Shown here piece by piece: positions 1 to 8,639 of a stretch of 64,000 nucleotides of DNA. Origin of the DNA: Serpula lacrymans var. lacrymans S7.9 (taxonomy: Eukaryota > Basidiomycota > Agaricomycetes > Boletales > Serpulaceae); contig NW_006763299.1 in NCBI RefSeq assembly GCF_000218685.1, positions 802,061 through 866,060 of the forward strand, given 5' to 3'. Position numbers and translations under genes: made by a program. Within the stretch, counting starts at the first letter, position 1. Every line of letters begins with the position of its first letter. The notes under the pieces are model-generated. The model had not been told where the DNA came from, did not search any database, and was given only the letters and a program-made list of their open reading frames with translations.

Positions 1-460
1 GTATTACTCATGGACTCTATAGTCAGACCTTATAATACACTTCTTGCACATATGTTCTCCTATCACTAGATAATTGTCCGCATGAAACTCCGTACCTACA
101 TTATGAGTTACTCCTTACGGGCCCCCACTCCTCCAACAGTATATAAGTTGTAGCTCCTATACTCCGCTACTGCAGTTTGAATATCAACTAGATTCCCTTG
201 CTTTTTACAAGTCTCCTTCTAAGCTTTCCGACCCTTCTCTGAAGGGTTTTTACTCTGCTCCCTTTTCAACCTCTACTCTCCCCCGTCCATTCTAACGAGT
301 TAGGGACCAAGGTCCGTGGAAGGGCCTAGTGCATGAGCTAAGCTAATTCCCCACCTCGTTCTCCATTACTCTCTCACCCCATTCCCGTACTCTGCAGCTC
401 CGCTCTACTCCAGAGAAGCCACAACTCTGACAGTATTATTTGAACTTCCTGGACCCTCCA
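1..460 (+). repeat. Ty3/Gypsy LTR and leader, partial (family C)
   Basis: Positions ~60-360 match, in inverted orientation, 26830-26766 plus 26283-26040. Shared landmarks are a TATATAAG box at ~141, the GAAGGGTTTTTACTC stretch and the GGTCCGTGGAAGGGCC stretch at ~311. The matching copy is followed by the same gag, so this is the LTR/leader of the gag remnant downstream. The left boundary lies outside the window, and the LTR/leader junction is not clear. Confidence 0.55.
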
Positions 461-536
461 CATCTTCCATGGTCAAACATGTACATAATATCTCTCAGTG
501 CAACACAGATTTCTTCAGCTTTTCTGCTTGTCGACC

Positions 537-1470
537 CCTAGAAGTGCAATGAATTTCTATGGCCCCCAAACACCCATCCTCTTCTTGTACCCCCAGGGGT
601 TCCCCAATCCATCCCGGCTCACCTTGTACCCCAACCCCCACTCTGGATTCTCCAATACCTACTCTTGTGGGATTTACCCCGCATGGAGCCAGGAAACGAG
701 GATGCTGAAGACCTCACTCCGGCTCAAGCAATTACTTTGCTTGCCCAATCATCCAGACATACACCCAACAGTGTTTCCGCATGCACCAAGATCAGAGAGC
801 CAGACACTCTCAATAGCTCTGATCCTCAAAAACTCTGCTCCTTCATTGTGCAGTGCCAGCTGAACTTCATTGACCATCCGGGCACATTTCAAACTGACCG
901 AGTGAAGATCAACTACGCTATCTCCTTCCTTAAGGGAATGGTGTTAGATTAGTTTGAGCCAGATATCCTGACCCCAAACAACCTCGCCACTATTCCTATC
1001 TGGATGTATTTACTCTGAGTTTCTCTCCGAACTCCGCTTCAATTTTGGACCTCATGACCCCACCGGAGACGTGGAGTTGCAGAATGAGCACCTCCAGATA
1101 CGCGAGAATCAATGTCTAAATGAGTATATGGTGGAATTCAATTGTCTCGCCTCCCAAATCCAAGGTTGGGGAAAAGGCGCACTCCGACATCAGTTCTACA
1201 AAGGACTCCCTACAAGGATCAAAGATGATCTCCTGCATTGGAAAACCAGACTCCCTCACGGAGTTACAGACCCTTGCTCAAACTATTGACACTCATTATT
1301 GGGAACAACGCAGCAAAGTCAGCAGGGAAACTATCACCCAGCCCAAATCATCATCAAGCACCAACACCACGTCTTCCTCCAAGCAGTCCTCCTCCATGGG
1401 AACCAAAAGAACACTTGACCAATGCTGCGGAGATACTGGAAGCCTATAAGAAGGACCACAAACTACGTTG
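537..1470 (+). pseudogene. Ty3/Gypsy gag remnant
   Basis: This is a retrotransposon capsid (Gag) reading frame broken into pieces. The frame at 665-952 carries REPDTLN, DPQKLCSFIVQCQLNF and INYAISFLKG, typical of gag in basidiomycete Gypsy elements. It stops at TAG 950-952, where an inverted relative at 25240-25870 has TGG (the W of a WFEP motif). Gag similarity resumes in another frame at 1071-1289 (QNEHLQIRENQCLNEYMVEFNCLASQI), again as in the inverted relative. A Ser/Thr-rich stretch follows to ~1470. At least one nonsense and one frameshift make it non-functional. No protease or reverse transcriptase follows. Confidence 0.7.
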
Positions 1471-1559
1471 AAGAGAAAACGACCCTCAATACCACCAGTC
1501 CCTTGTCTCTCAATGCAAACATGTCCACTTCTCACTCTTCCAGCTTTCCTATCACCACC

Positions 1560-2821
1560 TATTCTATACCCGGCAAAGTCAACATGCTAGCCAATGAATG
1601 AGTGTCCTTGGCTTGTGGGCAACAACACAACCAAGCTGATGTCTCTGACACCATAGAACTGATGTCAGCCAAAAATGCCTACATTTATTTATTTCACAAA
1701 ACAGAAAAATGTTACCCCAATGCATACCATGCTCTTTCTTCCCTACATATTTTCCTTGCCATAGACCTCGTAGCTGATGAATTCTTAAAAGCTATATACT
1801 CACTACATTTGTTGGAAAGCAAGCATTCACTGCTCAGCAGTCAGGACTCAAGTATCTGTCGGGCACTCCGAATGGAAAAGTTAGTTTTGGAATCTTTGGA
1901 ACAATGATTGAGGATAAACTCCTCGATTGGGTAGACGGACGCGGCAAAGGCATATTTGGAATTAGGCGGGAAGATCTTGCTAACAGAGGCGTGCACGCGG
2001 ATAGAGCGAGATGGTTGTATGAGTACTCCTCCACCCAATTTGTCCCACCAGTCCCTATCATACCCTGATCAGACCAGTATTACCCCGGAAGCCCACTTAC
2101 CACATCATCACCTGACAACCTCTGCCCACCCAGTCAGCGGGAAAATACATTCCCACCGTCCCAACCAGCCTGATCTTGCAAGATTCGAGCCCCTCCAGTC
2201 CCCGTTCCATTAGGTTGAACCCAAACCACAGACATCCCAGTTGCCTCCTCAACCAGTACCAAACGGCCTAACCTGTCGCCTGACAAACCAACAAGGAGTC
2301 TGATGTGGCTGGCAAGAAGTGATACTCCAGATCCCCACCGGCAGAACTCCATCAAAGCGTCAATCTCATACGTCAAAGAGTTGGAAAGACAGTCTGCCTG
2401 GCACAATGCACAGGCCTGAGGCTGGCTCTCCTTCCAATCCAATCAGCGTAGATGATGCCGACATGATCAACCAGCTGTATGCAGAAACACACAACTTGGG
2501 AGATGACGATCCCCCCACTCCCCAACCCAACACCTCGTCCAACACCAGACAAAAATACCACCAAGGCATTGACGACAATTCTCCTTACTGTCAAAACTGC
2601 GGTTGGAGCGATCATTGCACATATTAATGCAAAGCCTACTACTGCCCCAACTGCAACCGTCGTGCACCGGGACATAGTTTCAACTGGTGTCCTATTCGTA
2701 TGGAAAACGAAGATAGGATTCTGATGAAGGGATTACATGGAAATGTCAGCTATGACGACAGTTACAACATGGATGGCGAAGGTACCAAATTTTGGTGAAA
2801 TTCGAAGCAAGTAAGGGGTAA
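1560..2821 (+). pseudogene. Second Gypsy-type gag remnant with Cys-His knuckles
   Basis: This stretch has no long frame but ends in a cysteine/histidine-rich segment around 2578-2745. It shows a CxxC..H..C pattern (YCQNCGWSDHCTY), a stop, then CPNCNRRAPGHSFNWCP, resembling a nucleocapsid zinc knuckle. A G-rich run (GTAAGGGG, ~2812-2819) follows and abuts an LTR, as a polypurine tract would. I infer the 3' end of an old LTR-element ORF whose upstream part is too degraded to name. Confidence 0.4.
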
Positions 2822-3218
2822 TGTTACGACTTCTATCCTCTTTTATGGACTACTCATTTTCTTCTACTCATTGGTTATACCATTGGACCAATGACTCATT
2901 TCCTTCACATACATTCCCATTCTCTTCGCAGTTGCATCACCTTGTATAGTACTTAGTCCTCAATGGACGAACCTCCCCTGGATAAAACCTAACTCCTATC
3001 GCCGATTCTATTTCCTATAAATACATCTGTAACCATAGTAGTATTTCTTCAATACAATTCTATGCAGTTTACGCTTACAAAGCTAGACTCCTAAGATCAG
3101 ACTTCTACTCAGAAGAAAACCAACTCTAGTTGGAGGAACTTTACTCAGAACTACGTCCTCGAACTTGCCTTTGGATAAGTTTCTTTGAAACCTTGACGAA
3201 CCCTCAGACCCTGTTACA
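2822..3218 (+). repeat. LTR (3' or solo), TG...CA
   Basis: The unit starts TGTTACGACTTC right after a purine-rich tract and ends CCCTGTTACA. A TATAAATA box lies at ~3017. It differs from the LTR/leader at 1-460, so it belongs to another family. No target-site duplication was evident. Confidence 0.55.
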
Positions 3219-3329
3219 CACAAAGTGCTTAACAAGCTGGTGCTAGACAAATAGTCTTGCTGAAGCTCTTGATGCTAAATTAATTGTGTGCTTATTTATA
3301 CGATAATATTAGTATTTTGGCAGGACATT

Positions 3330-4110
3330 AATGAGCAATATACCTAGTTCTGTGCTGTTGTGCATTCCATGGCTTGCCAGGTTTATTCAAGACCCGCTGA
3401 AGAATAAACATGGCCTTATCACTGGTTGTAGTATTGTCTGATGCAATCCAGCCAATCTGAAAACAACCAGTGAGTAGTTGGGAACATAATCAGGGTCAAA
3501 ATATACCTTATTGCAAATGTAATAGTATTGAACAATACTGAGGATAACAGCAGCCACATTTGCACCATTATGATTTCTCTGGAGATGGGTATACCCTAAT
3601 AGAGCAGATGTGAGCTGCTAATCATTGAACACTACAGTAAATGTATTAATATATTAAGCAGGTACAGCAAGGTATAGGTCATAAGTCAGTGATGTCCAAG
3701 CATCAAATGTAAGCAAAATCTGGCAGGTATATTCTAAAATGATGTCAGATAATATTCCAGGTTATATGACCATTGACTTACCTTGAAAAGCACTTGAAGA
3801 CTACCTTCAACCTCAAGTGCCTTCAAAAGAATGGTTTTCTGAAGCTTGTCATGATTGGGAATATCAGATGGCTTCATCTGTGGCTGCTGGAATTGAAGCA
3901 TGCCCTAAAAGACTTTTTATTGACAATAGTGAATGCCTGAAAGTAGTTAGCCATTTCAAAGCCTGGCCCACAAATGTATCAAGGCTTGACTGACCTGTCT
4001 GGTCCTGGACTGTAGCAGACATATATAGCCTGGTGGTGTGGCTCCATTTTTGCTTGCGCATACCCAGCTGTGTAGACTTGGCCATGTGTGGCACATTTCC
4101 TACAGTAAAT
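3330..4110 (-). pseudogene. hAT-family transposase fragment
   Basis: Reading the minus strand gives several exon-like blocks in order. The ~4100-3785 block contains GQSSLDTFVGQALKWL and then, after a frame change, MLQFQQPQMKPSDIP and KTILLKALEVEG. The ~3745-3660 block contains LLTFDAWTSLTYDLYLAVPA. The ~3640-3515 block contains LGYTHLQRNHNGANVAAVILSI, and the ~3455-3345 block contains IGWIASDNTTTSDKAMF. The FDAWTS..YLAV and H.G.N...SDN..T.DKA patterns are characteristic of fungal hAT transposases. Intron-like GT..AG gaps separate the blocks. Stop codons and the missing C-terminal dimerisation domain show it is dead. No inverted ends were found. Confidence 0.6.
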
Positions 4111-4506
4111 AACAAATAAGAGTAAATGAGGGTAAGCACCAGCAGATGAGAGCAGATAGCTCAGAATGCTAGTAAAAATAAAAATAGACAAGTACAGGAT
4201 GTTTTTCATCTGTGTTTTTGATGAGTATAAGGGGTCACTGACAGTGGTGATGCTGCTGTTATAACCAGTGGCAGTGGCATCATCCTAGGTAGAACTGGCA
4301 ACCCTCCTCTGGCTGAAGGAGTCATTCAGGGTCAAGCAGCTGGCAAGAATTTTCCCAACCTTGGAGATAGGACTTGCTTGAGGTACTGGCAACCGGTGTT
4401 GGTGTGTTGTCATCTTCAGATTGGTACCACTCTATTTGTTGGGCCTCCTTGAGGGACCCATCAATATTGAGAGCAGTGTCTTGAAGTTGTAAGGACCATT
4501 CACTTT
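4111..4506. other. Unassigned intergenic stretch
   Basis: Only short open frames without recognisable motifs occur here. It may include the 5' part of the hAT element, but I see no terminal repeats. Confidence 0.4.
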
Positions 4507-4824
4507 TGTTAGTTTCGGTAATTCTGCACCTTTGTGCTATCTATATATTTTCATTCCTTTCTCTATCTATTCCTCTACCATTCAGTATTGATGTGTTCTC
4601 TATTATTTCGCTTTCGTGGCTGCTTTGTTTACCTTTGTTTACAAAACTTCAAATAGTACTGCAGAATCCAATGCTTCCTATTCTCTAGTTACTCACATTG
4701 GACTCTAGGCATTGTATACCTTCTGTACTCTCTAATAACTAGGTACTCACATTGGACTCTAGTTCCAGTCCCTGATAGCTCTTAGTAAGTGGTTAGACAC
4801 TTCCCTTAAGCTTTGTTCTTAATA
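4507..4824 (+). repeat. Solo Ty1/Copia LTR
   Basis: The unit begins TGTTAGTTTCGG and ends GTTCTTAATA. It is colinear with the LTRs of the Copia element at 19077-25216, including the TTTACCTTTGTTTACAAAAC block and the repeated ACTCACATTGGACTCTAG block. No coding sequence flanks it, so it is a solo LTR. No convincing target duplication was found. Confidence 0.85.
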
Positions 4825-5134
4825 TTTTCTATTGTTCCTCTTTCAGTCTGAGAAATAGATAATTAGCTATAAAAACTCTACATACCCGTGTATAGTTCTT
4901 TAGCTTTTTATTACTTGATTAACCCACTTCATTCCTCATCAGAAACCCTTGAGTCTACTTTTAGTCCTCTACTTGTTATAATCTCTAACATCTGTTGACC
5001 TCAAACTCCTTGTACCTATTACTCCCTGCAAGTGCAGTTGGAGATGGGTATTGTTTTTGTTATAGTTTAAAGTTGCCTCACAGTGATATGATGACTTTGT
5101 GTTACAATTTTGAGTGGTTGAGTAGTTGTGGAAG

Positions 5135-5175
5135 TGGCTATTTTGGCAGTGCCTGCTGTGCTGCCAAAATAGCCA
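5135..5175. repeat. Perfect 15-bp inverted repeat (hairpin)
   Basis: TGGCTATTTTGGCAG at 5135-5149 is matched exactly by its reverse complement at 5161-5175, with an 11-nt loop. It could be the end of a foldback element or an RNA hairpin. It does not follow a recognised gene. Confidence 0.8.
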
Positions 5176-5198
5176 TGCCACAATTAAATAAAAACAAA

Positions 5199-5262
5199 TC
5201 ATCAGCTGGGGTTCAAACTTGGTTTGAACCGCTAAACTGCAAACCCACCAAGCCATGGAGGC
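5199..5262 (-). ncRNA. tRNA-like unit (possible SINE head)
   Basis: On the minus strand an A-box-like TGGCTTGGTGGG is followed ~30 nt later by a B-box-like AGTTTGAACCCC. A run of five T lies just past the 3' end (A-run at ~5189-5193 on plus), as for RNA polymerase III termination. The cloverleaf is poor. It could be a tRNA-derived SINE or chance. Confidence 0.3.
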
Positions 5263-5390
5263 TTTGAACTAAACCCAACTAAACCTGAACTTAAGGTTCG
5301 GTTCAGAGGTTTTTAGTTTGAACCAAGGTTCTGGACCAGACCTGTAGTGTCCCTATCCATGTTTGCACTTGGTTCAAACCTTTGAACCAA
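5210..5390. repeat. Cluster of GGTTCAAA palindromes
   Basis: GGTTCAAAC (5210-5218) and GTTTGAACC (5222-5230) form one inverted repeat. TTGGTTCAAA (5369-5378) and its exact complement (5381-5390) form another with a 2-nt loop. Further GTTTGAACC copies lie between. Function unknown. Confidence 0.7.
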
Positions 5391-5424
5391 TCAAGGCTCC
5401 AGCAAGTGTAGGGGATTAGGGTGG

Positions 5425-5752
5425 TGTGACAACACTAATGGGATACAATCTTGGGGCACTAGAGCACAGCCTACAACTTATCAAGAGAGGGAACTTGTCA
5501 TACTAATGTTGGTATACACTAGAAGAGGACTCGCTGAGTCCTTCCCCATGTATTGCTCCAGTATATATACTACAATATATGAGGTACTGTACAGTTGTAA
5601 ATAAAGTTTAAAGTCCAATGTCTAGCATGTGACCGGTCACATATTGAATCTAGACACTGGTCACATAATGTGTCATGTGATTGGTCATGTGGCTATAAAA
5701 AGTCCGAGGGGGCCGCCCATCAGGGTGGGATGCCGGAAGGTCTCAAGGACAC
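5425..5752 (-). repeat. Partial LTR, family B
   Basis: The unit starts TGTGACAACAC, the inverted complement of the family-B LTR end, and shares the GGACTCGCTGAGTCCTTCCC block and the GTCCAATGTCTAGCATGTGAC block with 16141-16501 and 63260-63629. Its other end is lost where the 1.8-kb TG..CA element starts at 5753. Confidence 0.6.
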
Positions 5753-7567
5753 TGTTGATGATGAGAACTGTTGTTAGAAAACCACACACAAAAACAAACT
5801 AACACACAATCCTCCCAGATTCCACGAAACTTGTTTATGGGCTTTGCCTCCTAGAACAGTGGAGTGGTCTGGTTGTTCGTGGGGTGGTACGTATAAAGAT
5901 CCTTCAAAGTAAAACCCAGAGGTGTATGAGTGTGGGTTTTGAGGAGGAGGGATAGTTGAGTTTGTAGAAGGATAGGGGCTTTGTGACGAGTATAGATGAG
6001 CACTACCTTGCTAATCGTAGCACAAGGTAGGTTTGAGAACAACGAGGATGACGAGGTGACGAGGTTCCCAGTGATAGCAGGCTCCTGACGCACAAACTGT
6101 AGTGCTCAGAAGGACTCTAATCGGAAGGGATGACAATGACTTCAAAAATGGGAAGTGACGATGACAGCAGTTGACAGTGGTAGCAGTGGGAAGTGTTGTG
6201 ACCACACTGGATCACAAGCAGCAGAGTAGTGAACTTGAATTTAGAGAAAAAGTCTGGAATGGAGTTCTTGTTTTTTTACAAGGTAAAATACAGGGGTTTA
6301 TATAGTGAAAGAAAAGTAGGCTATGCACAGTATAGCTGTGCAAAAAGAATGAGAAAGAACATGAAGGAAGGAATGTATGCTGACAAATCCTGCGTAGGTA
6401 GTTCAGGATAAGATTATCAAAAAAAGGAAAAAAAAAGAGATAGAACAATGAATGCTGTGAGTAATGTCACAGGTTTGTACAGCCATAAAGTAAAGTCCAA
6501 TAGCAAAAAGAGAGCAGGAAAATCATGATGTCATGGGAAGATACAGTAAAAAAAGGGCAAGGCAAAACACTATCAGTATCAACACAGTTCCTTTATTGTC
6601 AGTCAGGCATTCTAAAAAAACATGTGTCCATAAAAATGATTCAAAGATCAAAATTAATTGCACGGTAAATGAATGTTCTGCTGAAAAAAAAATTAGAGCC
6701 ACCGGTCCACCACCTAGTCCAAATCCAACAGTTCCATGGCCTTACCAATGGACTGGTTGTGTTGGACCACCTGATCAAACGAGGGAGGGAGAGGAGTAGT
6801 TCCAATTTGGAACAAGTGAGTCCCAGGCAGTGTGTGGTAGGTGTAGCTGTAGCAAAGACAATGGACAAAAGTTAAGTGTACCCAAGTGAATGGGACAGCA
6901 ATGAACATGGGCAACGCAAGGGGATGAACCTTCTCCAGCTCAAAAACTACCCACCCACGCTCCAACCAGGCAAGACGAGCGACCGATGTTTTGATAGTAT
7001 ATGATGGCAGATCGACGTCATGAAGATGGACCTGTTGCCCTATTTGGACCGGCCGCCGGGGCTTTGCTAATATCAGCAGTGGCACGTGGTAGTCAACGGA
7101 TCGGCAACAGAAGCGGATAGGAAGTGGTGACATCAGAAATGGTGGGGGTGCAAATAAGATGAGGAGGAGGAGGGTGGAGGTGACGGAAAAGTGGATTAGA
7201 ATGGGGATCCAGAAACGACCGTCAGGTGAGAATAAAAAGGAGAGGAAGGGGCCCATGGTGGGGCTAGGCAAAGGAAGGGGAGTAAGGGAAACAACAAAAG
7301 CGAGGGCGCAATGCAATGTGTAGCCAGTGGCGATGCGAAAATTTGCTGAAATGCCAAAATGCGGAAAGTACCGGATGGAAAAGCAAAGGTGAGCGTGACT
7401 GGATTGCCTAATAGAGGTGGTGCTGATCAGCCACAAGTTCAAAAAGGGCAATATTAATTACTATTCCACGTGGCACTGTGCCTGTGTGGTGCAAAGGTGA
7501 GTCTTTTTGAATATTTGCTTCGTTATTGACACCTGTCCATGCTACCAATCAACTGTGGTGCATGACA
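5753..7567 (-). mobile_element. 1.8-kb TG...CA element, copy 1 (putative long LTR)
   Basis: In element orientation (minus) it starts TGTCATGCACCACAG at 7567 and ends CATCATCAACA at 5753. Other copies end CGACA. It carries the 245-codon ORF at 7451-6714. A TATATAAA box lies at ~6296-6303, leaving ~545 bp to the CA end, an arrangement like U3-TATA-R-U5 of an LTR. The four flanking bases are ACAC on the left and ACGC on the right, an imperfect duplication. It is near-identical to 35066-36708 except for a segment absent there. Confidence 0.65.
6714..7451 (-). CDS. Conserved 245-aa ORF of the TG...CA element, copy 1
   Basis: The frame encodes 245 residues. It has a hydrophobic segment around residues 60-105 (from GPFLSFLFSPDGRFW through LLLLILFAPPPFL), then a more polar part with VQIGQQVHLHDVDLPSY, and a C-terminal THLFQIGTTPLPPSFDQ region. 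I do not recognise a domain or catalytic motif. The same frame and length occur at 35855-36592 (three residue changes) and 59621-60358 (about 34 changes, no gaps). The frame sits upstream of the TATA box of the element, in what would be U3 if the element is an LTR. It could be a real protein or a frame preserved by recent copying. Function not assigned. Confidence 0.5.
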   Translation of the reverse strand: MPFLNLWLISTTSIRQSSHAHLCFSIRYFPHFGISANFRIATGYTLHCALAFVVSLTPLPLPSPTMGPFLSFLFSPDGRFWIPILIHFSVTSTLLLLILFAPPPFLMSPLPIRFCCRSVDYHVPLLILAKPRRPVQIGQQVHLHDVDLPSYTIKTSVARLAWLERGWVVFELEKVHPLALPMFIAVPFTWVHLTFVHCLCYSYTYHTLPGTHLFQIGTTPLPPSFDQVVQHNQSIGKAMELLDLD

Positions 7568-8595
7568 ACGCACATAGTGCGCGCCTCTTGTCCATCCAAC
7601 AGTGTCTCACTGTTGGAGAAATTATTGCGCTAGTGCCTATGCCCTATGCCGACACTGCTCGCGAGTTCCTAGAACTCGTCTTTTCTTCTCATGAGAAGGA
7701 ATTGGCAGCAGATGCAGCCCATAAAAAGCTGCAAGCTCTGTGCATTGCGGGTAATTTCCCCTTGTGGCTAGGTAGCTCTAGCCCTGAGATACCGCTGACA
7801 AAGCAATTTAAAGAGGAAATGAGGAAGGAGAGCTCTGCGCTTGAGAAGGCGCATCTCACTTATAAGAAGGAGCAACTGGACTGGGCTATTGCCCATAAGG
7901 CTTCAAAAGCTGCGATGTACCAAAACTCCCTTGTGCCACACGCCATGTACAACTACATCCTACCTAAGTTTACCATCATCCACAAAGAGCAGACGAGGCT
8001 TTGCCAGATCCCCACTCTCGGCACAGTTAATGCTAACGGTATTGACTGGCCCTTAAGGGTTGTATCGTGGAAAACGTCCCCAGGAGTAAACCGGGAGTTA
8101 AACGTGTGCAAACTGGACTGCATAGCATGGGCGACGCGAGTTTACGTACTCGCAGACGCCAAATTTCACAAAGCGGAAGTGAAAGTGCAGAAGAAGCGGT
8201 CCTTGAAGGCGGACACCGATGTTGCAATGGGAGAAGCGACGGCATCTGGCAGTAAATTTGTGGAGTCCCTTATAGACCGCAAGGTCTCCACGGCCTTCAA
8301 GAAAATACAGAAGCTCCATAATGCGCGTGTCAAAGAGAGGGTAATTATAAGTGCTTATTTTTAATCTAGATCGCCCTTAACTTCTTTTTCCCACTCTCTT
8401 ACAGAAGAACAAGATCGACTTCGTGAAGAGGGCGGCCAAGAGGAGGAGGGAGTTAATGGACCGATCAGAGGGCGCAAGCAGAAGCAACGCGGTGCCTCCC
8501 CCTGCCAAGGCAAAAAAGGCGGAGAGCCTTACAAGGGGAAGATCAACAAGGTGAAGAAGGACAGGAAGGGCAAAGGGAAGGCCCCCCGGAAATAA
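7568..8595 (+). pseudogene. Lys-rich coiled-coil ORF, probable ORF1 of the Penelope-like element
   Basis: An open frame runs to 8364. Its first ~20 codons belong to the upstream TG..CA element, so the native start is lost or lies after 7567. The product is rich in Lys/Glu, with helical stretches (KEEMRKESSALEKAHLTY, AKFHKAEVKVQKKRS), and has no named domain. A putative intron (GTAATT ~8341 to CTTACAG ~8403) leads to a Lys/Arg/Gly-rich tail ending near 8595 (KGKGKAPRK or, in another frame, AKAKKAESLTRGR). The frame is same-strand and ends ~45 bp before the reverse transcriptase homology. I infer a nucleic-acid-binding ORF1-like protein of that element. An unrelated host gene is possible. Confidence 0.4.
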
Positions 8596-8639
8596 ATGTC
8601 TTTGACAGTCGCTGCAAACGGTCAATTTTAGTATGAGCT

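Larger units (their letters stand above)
4825..5424. other. Intergenic stretch with hairpins
   Basis: No gene was found. The stretch holds the stem-loop at 5135-5175, the tRNA-like unit at 5199-5262 and a cluster of GGTTCAAA palindromes at 5210-5390, each listed separately. Confidence 0.6.

Noticed and set aside
6533..6799. 88-aa frame repeated at 35674 and 60273 as a second protein of the TG...CA element
   Set aside because: It overlaps the 3' end of the 245-codon frame antisense and is low-complexity; its conservation follows from copy similarity.
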